Source: Casuarina equisetifolia (Eukaryota > Streptophyta > Magnoliopsida > Fagales > Casuarinaceae). Taken from it: a DNA stretch of 64,000 bases. Location: assembly GCA_028551475.1 (NCBI GenBank), contig CM052354.1:19491258-19555257 (forward strand), written 5' to 3'. The notes under the pieces were generated by a model. It saw nothing but the letters and a program-made list of their open reading frames with translations. It searched no databases and had not been told where the DNA came from. This document shows positions 38,933 through 51,564 of the stretch, one piece after another. Positions within the stretch are counted from its first letter, which is position 1; every line of letters starts with the position of its first letter. A program made the translations under genes and the position numbers.

Positions 38933-39141
38933 GGATAAAAAAGAAAAAAAAAAGGCGATGGTCTTGAGGAGTAATTTTTGCACTTGTGGTTTTGATAAGC
39001 ATTAAAGTTCATAGAGCAAACTAGCATGCTCGGTGCGGGAATAACGATCAGGAAGATGAAGGGCAAAAACAAAGAACTGAGAGAAACCTAGACAAAGTAT
39101 GATTCTTATCTGAGCTTGAGATTACCCAACAAAAGGATAGC

Positions 39142-40430
39142 TTTCGAAGAAGCAAGGGTTAACAAAAACCTAGAAAGCTCCCTTAAAACCGATCAAACAG
39201 AGACTTAAAACCAACTAAAGACTTATATCAAGGCAAATTAATGGATCGATTAACAAATACAACACTTTTAAATCAAACATAAGTTGAACATACATAGAGT
39301 TTTGCTTTCTCACACAAGTGCAAGTTGCATTTAACCAAGAAACAAAAATATGGCAATCCTGCATAGAAGACATGTAGTATCTACCTTCTAGAGCCATAAA
39401 CAAGCACGGTCGACCCCGATCTCTAGTCTTCCCTTTCTTCATTCAGTCAAAAAAAGTAATGGAAACGACTTCGGTCAGTGACGGAAAAGTCTTCACCCTT
39501 ATCTTCCACTCACACACAGAAGGAATGTGCGTGAGTCTGTAGGCCGCGCAACATGTATTCTCTTGGGCTAATGCGTACGTGCAGAGTGAACACCAATACT
39601 TTAACGTGAACGCAACTTTCTGGGCAGATTGACAAAAAATATCCACTTGGTCTGAGAATTGGTGGTCAGCAAACTGGTCCCAGTGTAAGTGTTTTCTTGA
39701 AATGCTTTCTCACCTGATGACATGATTGACCAGCCGGGGCTTGGAGAAGCCAACTGGAAGACGCCCGATGTATATGGGACGAGAGAAACAACGGGAGACC
39801 AACATGAGGGGGAGACGGGTCGAGGTCTGAAACTCACTTCAGATGGCACTTGCAACAAGCAACTTTTCTTTTGCATTCATCCATCGATTTTTGCAATCTA
39901 TATATATATATATATATATATATGTTATATTACTTGCTTTCTTGGAGAGAAGTACTTGCTATCAAAAATTTTAAACATTGTTGTAACTTTTCTAGAGTCA
40001 GAAAAATTAGGATGGTGCAAGTGGTTAAGGTTACGTGACTTGACTGTTGTTGCTAGCTGTGTTTTAAATTCTTCTTGTGAGAAGAAGAATTTATGTCGTG
40101 AAAATTGAGAAATAATTGTTTCTAAAAAGTTAGTAAAGGGATCTTTTAACTAGTTGTTAGGAAGTACTTGATATAGATATCAAGATAAGCTACCAAGGAT
40201 AAGTTTAAAAATTACAACACACATAAAAAAGTAATCCAATCCAACTTAGACACCCTTTCTTCTATTAGGTTGCATCTTATAGTGATTATCTTCATTATGA
40301 ATGAGAACATCTCATGATACAGTCTTATAGTGTATACTATAAGATTGTATACACTCTTTCTCTTATACTATACTTTTTTGGCCACAAATATAGTCTTATA
40401 GTGTTCCACTAACCTATAAGCATGACACTT
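39142..40430. other. Spacer with TA microsatellite
   Basis: No gene is recognised. A (TA)n run of about 12 units lies at 39899-39923. If the tandem model is right, this sequence should recur just beyond the right edge of the window. Confidence 0.5.
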
Positions 40431-41700
40431 CATCTTGTTTGCCAATTTATATCAAATGGGCTTTCTCCTTGATAGTAAGTTAACAACCTGCCATGTGCCA
40501 TTTAACTCCAAGTTTAATCTTTTAATCTATGATACCTTTTTACTTGGGATCTTCCATTTCCTCTTGATAAGTGATAGGCTCAATATCAAGCAATATGAAG
40601 GTAATGAAGTTTTAATTAGAGCCAAATAGATAGTTATAAGCGATATAATGAAATGTAGGGTATTGTACAGGCTTGTTCCGCAATGTGGTAAATATATTAG
40701 CTGTGGAGCATTCAAATCTCTGGTTTATATAGGTGGCTGGGGATTTTGAATGGACCTCCTAATTGTTAGGTTCTCTTTTGTGGAAGGGGTACCTACTAAT
40801 GGGGTATTATCACGTGACTCATTAGGCTGAGAGGGGAAAGTATTTGGCTCAACTGATGGTGGAGAAGGTATTGGGGTGGCCTGCCGATATATTGAGATAG
40901 GGAGGGTGGAATTTATGCTTTGTTGGGGGTGCCGCATGGACAATATGCAATTTATGCTAATCTTTTATTGTGAGTATCGCATGGATCTTTTCTAAAGAAT
41001 TTGGAATAGGCTCTTATATATGAGAATGGAAAAATATTTTTTTATAAAAATCCACATCCTTGCTTAAGAATAATTGACATCCCTTAATATAATAAAGCTT
41101 ATACCATTTTTGTGTATGGAGGCATCCTATAAATATATTGATAATTGCTCGAAAGGCAAACTTATCTTTGTGCCTCACATTGATAGCGTAGAAAGGTAGC
41201 TAAATATTTAAATAGAAAATGTCTAGTGATTTCTTACATAACCTATCATAGGGTATGTGATTATTTTTAAAATGAAAAATGGAATTCTATTTATGATATA
41301 GGTCATTCTAAGTATATATCCAATCCAATACTTAGAGGGATTACTATTGTGAAATTTTTAGATCTTATATTATATTTATGACGCATCACTATTTATGTTT
41401 AATCTCACCATTTTTTATGGTATATGCACAAGAACTCTCATGTATCATCTCTAGGGATGAAATAAATTTGTCACATTCACGGTTAAAAAAAAGCATATCA
41501 CATTTTCTTACATATTGAGAAATCAATCTAAATTCAACACTACATTAGTCTTAACCTCCAAAAGGAATGTCTATGTTCCTCTTGAATGATCATATGTTAT
41601 AGTTAAGAAATTTCATGAACCATTATCATTGGGAATTCTATACAATTCTCAAGTATCAATGCGAATCATGCCAAACAATTCATTAGCAATTTCATTGTGT
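40430..41700 (-). mobile_element. Old Ty1/copia pol relic
   Basis: On the minus strand, short stretches match copia integrase and the linker before reverse transcriptase, such as HKDKFAFRAI, HTQKWYKLYYI, FLSKDVDFYKKIFF and EPITYQEEM. It is heavily decayed, with many breaks and no visible LTRs. It is much older than copia A and B. The ends are approximate. Confidence 0.65.
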
Positions 41701-43680
41701 GAAAAGAAAAGGGTTATGAGTTTGCTTTGTTATACAATGGTAACACACAAAATGTTTAAAATCACACATGAATTTAAATTTTGTATTTGATATATGACCA
41801 CATCTAAAATAGCAAAGTCGTTACATGCCAAGTTTAAATTAATATAAATAGCTAGATTAAATCCAAAATATTTTGTAATAGTAGCCTTACAATGTCAATT
41901 ACAAAGTAATAAAGCGTGTGCATCATTCTATCTATTCCTTTGATGTCATGTATTGAAAAGTCTTAAAACATACAAATATCATACCAACAGCATCAGTAGG
42001 AGACATGCATGAGCTCCACTATAGTGATCTCTGTAGCTCCTCTGCCGGGCTATCCATTTGCTACCCTTATCGCCGCTAAAGGGTTTTAGCATAGCTCTGA
42101 TAAGGCCTCACAGAGAAAAGGACAGAGGACAAGTGTGCAAGGAAAAGAGGAATGAAAACACTGCCCTTTTAACTGATCATTGCTTCCCAAACTGATGAAG
42201 CCCCTGTAAGTAACAAGAAGTACTTTTCTTATATGCAGTAGAGTGCATAACACTATAAATATGTAACACAGGACTTGTAATCTCACCGGCAAAAAATAGT
42301 GAGCCCTCCTTTTGTAAGATAAGCTTTCGTGTGAAATTTATGTAAAATATCATCCTATTTTCTGTGTATCTCACTATTCTCAATTTTCTTCTAAAGTGAG
42401 ATAATGGGTCAAAGTAATAATCCATGATTTAAGGAAGAGGAGGCAAGTTCCTCTTCTGGGTCGGCTAGTGGTGTTCTCAGGCTTCTGTACCATCCTTTTA
42501 TAAGAGAAAAAGGTTGTTGCTTTTTTGAATTTTGGCAAAAATGCTAAAGTTGTCAACCACTGTGCAAAGTATCTACCTTACTTGTTTGATTACCTGCAGG
42601 AGTTGTTATCAACTATCTATGTGGTTCTACCTAGTGTAGTGCATCCATTTAAATAAATGGTTTTGAGGCCATAGTTTTTGTAGCAGCGGCAAATTAAAAT
42701 CTTGGAAGAATGAGTGAAGACGAGGGCATACTACTCTAGTAGTTATATTTGGTCTGAATTTGGGGGACCTTTTATCTATATCACTGCTGAAAAGTATGTG
42801 GAAAAAAAGGAATCAACTGGGTGAAGTTGTTGAACAGAATTAAGGAAAGAGTTTTTAAAAGGGAAAACTCTATGAGACTATCCTTTTAGTTTGTAGAGGT
42901 TCATCAAATTTGGTCCAAGAACACTTGCTTACATTCTTTGCCATCAAAACATGCTTAGAAGGTTGCTAAGATCTTATGCGTTCTCTGTTATTTTAACTTT
43001 TAAGATTTGAAATCTTAGTTTTGATACTGTTATAGTTCCATGCACCTATTATTTTAAAAACAAAATTACAATAGTTGTATTCATTAAGAACTTGGATATT
43101 AAAGTACCAAAAGTAGGATTCAAACAAATCAAAATAAGAATTCAGATAATTAAATTCAATGAAAAAAAAACATGGTTCAAAGGACCTGGTTTCCCAAATT
43201 GACAAAGAATGCGGTAAAGAAGTTCTAGCAAGAATTCAAGAGATATTAGCAAAGAGAGCCCACCAGTAGCTACCACTGCTGCAACTAAAATGGAAGTCAA
43301 CACTTCCATTCCAACATTTTATTACGTGAGATGCGAGAAGCCACCAACACAGCTAAATAACTGCAGAAAGCAAAAAGTTCTTGTTGTCTCTTTTTGAGGA
43401 AGATGATTATCACACCAAGATATATGCCAGAGAATATGAGGATGATGAAAAATATTCCTAAATTCATAAAAAATTTCTTTCTTGAGAAGATATTTAAATA
43501 GCACAAGAAAATGGAAAAGAAAGTTGAAAAAGGAGACCTTGATAGCTTCCATGTGATTTCTGGGAGGAACTAAAAGTGCACCTTGTAGGATAGTTTTCCA
43601 TCAACTTATTGCTTGAGCTTCTTTCCTGGTACACTTCCAGGGGCTTTGAGATGAACTTCTCATGGCTTTAGAAGGATGGA
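41701..43680. other. Intergenic, no gene seen
   Basis: AT-rich spacer between the copia relic and the 3' end of NLR pseudogene 3. Open frames are short and not family-like. Confidence 0.5.
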
Positions 43681-43689
43681 AATAGAAGG

Positions 43690-46600
43690 CTGCAGACTTG
43701 ACCCCGTTTTATCTGCATAATTTTTGTTGGGGTCTCCGTTATAATTCTTCAGTTATTTCCTCCAGGGTCTCTGCAGTTTCGTTTGTAAGAAACTGCATTT
43801 TAAGAAGATTACACTTGATGATAGTAACCTACTCTAGATACGGCCATGTCTCGTGCCCCCAAAGAGTTTTCAATTTTAGAAGGTTGTTTAATTTCAATAT
43901 ACGCAAGCTTGGGACAACAGGATTTGGAGTTGAGTTCTACATTGTACGATAACTAAAGAGCTCCTCTAACTTTTCACAGAAGCTTAACTTGATGACTTCT
44001 ACCTTTGGCAGGGTATGAATGAAGTAGCCACAGGAAAAAAGGTATTTTATTTAGGAACACCGAGTCACTTTGATTACTCTTAGTCTACGAAATCTTAGCC
44101 CAAGATGCCTAACCAGTTTTGAAATGCTTTCCAGGTAAGTGAGGTCTTGGATATGAAGTTCCTCTAAATTTGGTAGTAGATCAAATTGGGCTGCACATCC
44201 TCCTTCTGGCTATAAATTACTGTTAGACCTTGCAATAGTAAGTGATTTTCGACCAGCATAGTAGTCAACACTATTAATTACTAGGTCTTCAAGCATTTGA
44301 TTAAGTCCCAAACAATGATTTAAGACCAGAGAACTTGCATTCCTCAACAACCAGTCGATCCATTCTCCCGAAAGATTAAGACCGCTGATGGTCACCCTCA
44401 TTTGGTCATGTCTGGTTGGCAGTGAGTTTGCTGCTGGGCCAATGAAAAATGTCATGCATTTTTACAGTGTCCTCGCGAGCACCATCTTCCAATAAACAAG
44501 AGTTTTTCAGAACTTGGATCAAAGTAATTCCTCTATTTACAGAGTCCTCATAGTTCTCTTGTTCATCTATCAACCTTTCAGCGAGCCAATACTGTACTAG
44601 TTCACATATCTCAATTGAGAAGTCCTTAGGAAACAGGGAACAATACAGGAAACATGACTTAATGTTTTTACCTTCTAAGGAATCATAACTCCACTTTAGA
44701 GGCTTATAGAGCTTATTCTCCACGCTTCTTGTGCAAGGCACTGAGCTTTGCAACTCATGTAAGGCATGCTTCCACAGCTCGACCCTTGTCTTTCCTCTCA
44801 TAGCGGTTCCCATGGTGACTATCACCAAAGGCAATCTGCAACATTCCTTAACAATTGCTTCAACAACTGATCTGATATATTCTGAGGTGACCACACTTCC
44901 TCCATTTTTGCTAAACAGTTGCCAAACGTCTTCATCATTTAAATCCCCCACTTTAACGTCAACAACAATCATCATGTTCCTGCAAACATCCAAGGATCGA
45001 GAAGTTAATATGATCTTGGAACCCTTTTGAACTTCAGGTTCTGGAACACCCAAAGGGGGCAAATCAATTTGCTCCTAAACATCATCGAGAATGAGTAGAA
45101 ATTTTTCCTCCACAAGTCTTCGATAAATTTGGATGGCCATTTATTCCAAGCTTTCTTCCATTTTTGCCTCCAACTTCAATCTCTCTGCCATTTGTGTCTG
45201 GACCTTTTTCAAGTCAAAATTCTTGGAAACAGTAATCCATATGAGGATGCTAAAGGGCTACGTTGAAGAGATATTCTTGAGTTGATTGTTCAAGTTTCTT
45301 ATCAAGGTAGTTGTTAGAAAACAAGCCCGTGAATCTAAACTCACGGAATCTCTCAGGATCTCACCGCACACACAAAGAGAATATTAGTCAAGTAAAGAAC
45401 ACACAGAAATTACAAGGTTCGGGATAATCCCTACGTCCCCGGCCTAAGGAGCAATTCTTCACTATGATGAGGAGGGCTTACAGTGCTTACAGAAAACCTC
45501 TGTTTTCTCTTAATCTCTCACAACCTCATACCTAGGTTTCTCCATAAGGTTTCCTTTTATACAAGTACCAAGGAAACCCAAATAAAATAAGACTAGGAGA
45601 CCTAAATAGAATAAAACTGGAAAACCCATATAAACTACCCACAATACAAATATGGTAGTTACATAATTACCCTTACTAATTTACTCCAAACCTAACAATT
45701 TCCCCCTTTTGGAGTAACATTAGTGCAACATCCCTACACCATAAGAGAAAGAACATTGCTCCCTAGACTTGACTCTACTTGGAGTCCATTCCAGCAACCC
45801 GCTGACAAGTCTCTAGCTTGTCTCTTATCAGTGGCTTCGTCAACATATCTGCTCCGTTATCATCAGTGTGAATCTTCACAAGATCTAATTGCTTGGATTC
45901 TAATACATCTCTAATCCAATGATATCTGACATCAATGTACTTAGACCTTGAATGAGATGACGTGTTCTTACTGAGGCGGATGGAGATTTGGTTGTCGCTA
46001 TAAAGGATAACCATCCCTTGTTTTATACCAAGTTCTTGAAGAAACGTCTTCATCCACAGAACTTCCTTTCCACCTTCAGTGATTGCTACATACTCTGCTT
46101 CTGTTGTAGACAAAGCAACACAATCCTGTAGCCTAGATTGCCATGAAACTACTCCCCCTGTGAAGGTGAACATGTATCCTGTTGTAGATCTCCTCCCATC
46201 ATGGTCACCAGCCATATCTGCATCTGTGTAACCAACCAATACAGGCTCATCATTACCAAAACACAAACACAACTTAGGAGTTCCTTTAAGGTATCTGAGT
46301 ATCCACTTTACAGCTTCCCAATGCATTTTACTAGGATCTAAAAGAAAATGACTAACTACTCCAACTGCATGAGCAATATCTAGTCTAGTGCTTATTGCAA
46401 CATACATCAAGCTACCAACTACAGATGCGTAAGGTGTTTTCTTCATATATTCAACATCACTCTTACTTCAGGCTTCTGCTCCTTACTCAACTTAAAATGA
46501 CTTGCAAATGGAGTACTTACTGCTTTTGCCTTGTCCATGTCAAATCTTTGAAGTATCTTCTCTATATACTTCTCCTGAGATAGCAATAACTTTCCATGTT

Positions 46601-49600
46601 CTCTGTTGCGTTTAACTTCCATACCAAGGATTCACTTTACCGGTCCCAAATCTTTCATTGCGAAAGACTTGCCTAAATCCTTCTTCAGCTCAGCAATCTT
46701 CTTAATGTCCTGGCCAACAATCAACATATCATCAACATATAGGAGTAGGATGACAAAATCACCACCTAGAAAGTGTTTCACAAACACACAATGATCTGAG
46801 CTGGTCTTGTTATAACCGTGTTGTAACATGGATGACTCAAACTTTTTATACCACTGACAAGGTGCTTGTTTTAGACCATACAAGCTTTTCTTCAGTCGAC
46901 ATACAAGATTCTCCTTGCCTTTTTCCATGAAGCCCTCTGGTTGCTCCATATAAATCTCTTCCTCCAAGTCTCCATAAAGGAATGCAGTCTTCACATCAAG
47001 TTGTTCTACCTCTAAGTTTAGTCTAGCAGCCAAACCAAGAATAACTTTGATTGAAGACATCCTCACCACAGGAGAGAAAATCTCCTCAAAGTCAATACCT
47101 TTCTTCTAACCATAACCCTTCACAACTAACCGCGCCTTGTACCTTGGTAGTGGATTGTTCTCTTCTGACTTCAACTTGTATACCCACTTATTTTTAAGTG
47201 CTCTCCTACCTTTAGATAATGTCACAAGATCATAAGTGTGGTTTTCCCACAAGGAATTCATCTCCTCTCGCATAGCTTTCTTCCACTCTTTCTTGTGCTC
47301 ACATTCATTTGCTTCCTCATAGCATTGTGGTTCTCCCCCATCAGTTAGCATCAAGTACTCATATGGTGGATACTTCATCGAAGTTTGATGCTCTCTACTA
47401 GATCTTCTCAGTGGGGGCTGGGTTGATGGCTCAACTGAATGATTATCAACATGTCCTTCAGATTCTTCAACAACTGGAGTTTCAGGAACTTCTTCACTTG
47501 CTACATCCTCAAGTGGCTCTTCTTGTGTAGTTCCCCCTTCATGTGCACTTACTAGAGAAGAAGAAGGTGGGATTATATCCTTAAGATTTTCATTAACAAC
47601 TCTTGGCTTTCCAGTCTTCTTAAGATCTTCAATAGTTTGATCTTCAAAGAAGATAACATCTCTGCTTCTAATCAGTTTCTTTACAGCTAGATCCCATAAT
47701 CTGTATCCAAAAGCATCATGTCCATAGCCTAAGAAGATGCAATCTCGAGCTTTATATCAAGCTTGTTCCTCTCGTCCTTAGGAATGTGAACAGACACCCT
47801 GTAGCCAAATACTCTCAAGTGTTTAAAAGAAACCTCCTTGCCAGTCCATACTCTCTCAGGTAGATCACCTTCTAATGGAACTGAAGGAGACAAGTTAATA
47901 AGATCTACTGCAGTACTCATAACTTCACCCCAAAATGACTGAGATAATTCAGAATGTGAAAGCATACACCTGATCCTCTCAACTATAGTTCTGTTCATCT
48001 GTTCTGCAACCCCATTATGCTCTGGAGTTTTAGGAACTGTCTTCTCAAGCCTGATACCCTGAGTTTTGCAATATTCTTCAAACGGTCCCCTGTATTCACC
48101 TCCATTATCTGCACGGACGCACTTCAATTTCCTTCTAGTTGCTCTCTCAACCATAGCATGAAACTGTTTAAAGACCTCCAAAACCTGATCCTTAGTCTTC
48201 AGTGCATAAGCCCATACCTTTCTAGAATGATCATTAATGAAGGTAACAAAATACATAGCACCACCAAGAGTTTTCACCTTCAACATACACACATATGAAT
48301 GAATCAAATCAAGAACATGTTTTCTTCTAGATGGGGGTTCTCTCCGAAATGAGACTCTACGTTGTTTTCCAGCTAAGCAATGATCACAAGGCTTCAACTG
48401 CAAATCAGCACCACTGACTCCTGATATGATTTTGTTCTTTATCAAATGCTGAATTCCCTTCTCACTAAGATATCCAAGTCGTTTGTGCCATAACTCCATG
48501 TGATTATCTTCCACCACATTTACCTTGCCTTTCTGAATACTAGCTTCAGTCTTGTAGAGAGTACTGACCTTCTGTCCTTTTGCAAGTATAAGAGAACCTC
48601 TACTAAGTTTCCATTTACCGCCACCAAAGTAGTTATCATATCCCTCATCATCAAGGATGCCAATAGAGATCAAGTTGAAACAAATCTCAGGGACATTTCT
48701 GACATTCTTCAAAACTAGCTTACATCCAACACTAGTCTCCAAGACTACATCTCCAATGCCAACTATCTTTGCTTGTGCATTATTTTCCAAGCTAACACAC
48801 CCAAAATCACCACCTGAATAAGATGTGAAAAACCTTTCATGTGGGGTAACATGAAAAGAGGCACCTGTGTCGACAATCCAAGATGAAACCTGACATGAGA
48901 TGTTGATCTGAGAATCACAAAAGATCATAATATCCCCAATATCGAATGTAGTTGCCACTGTATCTTTTTCAACTTCCTTTTCTCTATTCCTTGATTCTTT
49001 TCCCTTGAGTATTCTGTAGTCTCTCTTATAATGGCCAGACTTACCACAGTGATAGCACTTGACATCTTTCCTTGAATGTGAGACTTCACGTGCTCTATCA
49101 GAATTTGGTGCTCTACTCTTGCTTCTGTTTCTATTTCTGTCTCCATATTTATTTCTCCCCCTCCTTTCTGTAACCAATACTTCTATATGTTCATGTGTTC
49201 CTTGCTCAATTATTCTGGTTTCTTCATTAAGCAAACCTTTATGAACTGACTTCATACTTAGAATGCCGCCCGGAGCTGAGTTTGTGAGAGTGACTATCAA
49301 TGTCTGCCAACTATCAGGTAAGTTACTCAACAATAACATTGCTTGCAGTTCATCTTCTAGAACAATCTTTACCGTCACTAATTGATTCACCAAAGACTTA
49401 AACTCACTCAAGAACTCTGTCATTGGCCGTCCTACCTTGTACTTCAAGTTAATTAACCTCTTAAGTAGGGAAACCTTATTCTGAAGAGTCTTGCATTCAT
49501 AAAGAGCCTCAAGCTTCTTCCATAACTCATTAGCTTTAGTCTCGTGTGCAATATGGTGATAAATATTGTCCTCAACAAATTGTCTAATTTGATAGACAAG

Positions 49601-51529
49601 TTTCTTATTCAACTTCTCCTATTCTTTATCAGTCAGCTTCTCAGGCCTAGCAGAATCTCCTTCCACAGCATCATACAGATTTCTACTAATCAAGTAATCT
49701 TCCATCCGCGGCTTCCAAGTTTGGAAATTAGATGAATTTAACATGGTCATACCTTTACCAAAAGTATTCATATCATCCATCACAACAAAATAAACTCCCC
49801 TTTGACTTCCTCCTCAAATAGGAATCAAAAGTATAAAATTACCAAAATACCCCTCAACAAATGCCAACCAAATTGACAAAATACCCCTATGATTATGCCC
49901 AAAAAATAGTCAAATATCTCCCAAAAAATCATAGAAAAATACTGTAGAAATCGGCATAGAAATCACCTGAAAATTATGTCTGGTCAAAGTCAACATTCAA
50001 TGGTCAAAGTCAACGCCCCAATCGGTCAATGGTCAACAAGTCAAACTTTAACCGGGTCAGTGGGTCAAACTTTGATTGGGTCAACTCAGGTCAAACTCGG
50101 GTCAACAGAACCCGTTTTTGCTGCTGCAGCTGCGTTTCTCCTCTGATTTCCACCGTTCCAAAGCAGTTTCTGACGAAACAAGAACACCAATCAATAAATT
50201 GGCTTCCAACTAGTTTATAGAACTCAAAATCGCTCCACAAAACACTCAAACGAAAGAGAAATCACAAATCCCCTTTTCGGGCTCACGGGTTCAACACAAC
50301 CCGTAGCACTCCAATTAATTTTCCAACCACAAAGAGGTCGAAAATCACACAAACAAAGGCTAGAGAAGAAAATCCATACCTCAAACGCCGATTTTAGCTT
50401 CTCCTTCTATGCGTTATACACCAAGTGTTCGATAAAAGGCTTCTTTGAATAAAGCCTTTGTTGACAGCTTCTCTCTTGTGTGAGGTGTGCTAAATACACA
50501 CTAAAACAGTCGTTCTTCCGCTAACTGCCTGACAAAGAACGAGCCTTGGCCCTAATTTAGGAACCTAGGCTCTGATACCAGTTTGTTAGAAAATAAACTC
50601 GTGAATCTAAACTCACGGAATCTCTCAGGATCTCACCGCACACACAAAGAGAATATTAGTCAAGTAAAGAACACACAGAAATTACGAGATTCGGGATAAT
50701 CCCTACGTCCCCGGCCTAAGGAGCAATTCTTCACTATGATGAGGAGGGCTTACAGTGCTTACAGAAAACCTCTGTTTTCTCTCAATCTCTCACAACCTCA
50801 TACCTAGGTTTCTCCATAAGGTTTCCTTTTATACAAGTACCAAGGAAACCCAAATAGAATAGGACTAGGAGACCTAAATAGAATAAGACTGGGAAACCCA
50901 TATAAACTACCCACAATACAAATATAGTAGTTACATAATTACCCTTACTAATTTACTCCAAACCTAACAGTAGTCTTGCCTACACCTCCCATTCCCCAAA
51001 TACCAACAATCTGGACTTCATCATCAGACAATAAAGCCATTATTTTGGCTAAACTCTTCGATAATGTTGATTGATCTTGAATTGATGGTCCAGGAATGTG
51101 CCCCACTGCTCTAGGAATTGAATTATTGATAGCCACCGCACCAGAATATGATCTCCCAACTTCTAGAAACTCTTCTATCTCTTTAACCATTTTAGCTACT
51201 TCCCCGCCGATTCTATATCGTTTCCTGCATTTTATGGACCATCGAGAAAGCTTTACTGCTTGAATCTCATTGACTTTAACGAGAAGCTCTCCAGCATCCT
51301 TAACCCACTGTATGACTTGGGCTTTCAGAAATTTTCCTTCTTTCCCAGCTACTTCCGTTTCATTTTTAATTCCATCTCTTAGATCCAGAAGGAGTTTCTT
51401 CTTCTTTGCCAAAGCATCAAGGTGTGAGTGGAACCCGCCAATGTTATTGATCATGGAACCACAGAGAGGCTGGGCAATTTTGCCCAGTATTAAGGCAATA
51501 ACAGGAATCCCCACTTCCATGCCAGACAT
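43690..51529 (-). pseudogene. CNL disease-resistance pseudogene 3, split by copia B
   Basis: A diverged relative of NLR 1 and 2. The 5' part (51529-50970; MSGMEVGIPVIALILGKIAQ, then KLSRWSIKCRKRY and GIWGMGGVGKTT) is cut in the Walker A motif by copia element B. The rest (45311-43690) carries IILTSRSLDV, the RNBS-D motif CFLYCSLFPKDFS and KMHD. After MHD it jumps straight to the C-terminal LRR (MLEDLVINSVDYYAG, LPNLEELHIQDLTYLESIS, LPKVEVIKLSFCEKLEEL), so most of the LRR is deleted. Other disruptions: TAA before MAIQIYRRL (shared with NLR 1 and 2), TAG in place of the kinase-2 Trp (LLILDDV, stop), and stops in the C-terminal LRR. Unlike copies 1 and 2 it retains the true C-terminal end and an intact coiled-coil linker. 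Confidence 0.9.
45312..50969 (-). mobile_element. Ty1/copia element B (Tnt1-like, fossil)
   Basis: Two 386-base LTRs (45312-45697 and 50584-50969), both TGTTAG...TAACA, flanked by 5-base duplications gtagt (45307-45311 and 50970-50974). The primer site at the right LTR matches the initiator tRNA-Met complement (TGGTATCAGAGCC), and a purine tract (AAAAGGGGGAAAT) borders the left LTR. Minus-strand parts: gag with zinc knuckle CYHCGKSGHYKRD, protease DTGASFH, integrase (HGVAEQMNRT-like region, DNGGEYRG), reverse transcriptase (LLLYVDDMLIV) and RNase H (VALSTTEAEYVA). The longest open stretch is 47729-49612. Broken, with a handful of interruptions. The LTRs differ at about 11 of 386 sites (2.8 percent), about one million years at 1.3e-8 per site per year. 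Confidence 0.95.
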
Positions 51530-51564
51530 TTTGCTATGTACGATAACGGAAACTTGAAACATAT

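Larger units (their letters stand above)
28441..39141. repeat. Large near-identical duplication, copy 1
   Basis: Matches 53300-64000 at a constant offset of 24,859 bases, so there is no net insertion or deletion over at least 10.7 kb. By eye there are some 45 substitutions in all, clustered at 31.55-32.27 kb. It includes the small basic ORF, the 298-base module, NLR pseudogene 1, copia element A and its nested solo LTR. The right limit is unknown because the second copy runs off the window. Confidence 0.95.

Noticed and set aside
39215-39880. Three overlapping minus-strand ORFs of 67-91 codons
   Set aside because: There is no family resemblance, splice logic or codon bias that would support a gene.
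50010-50110. Repeated GGTCAA-type short motifs near the copia B leader
   Set aside because: They lie in the untranslated leader between primer site and gag of copia B and need no separate feature.
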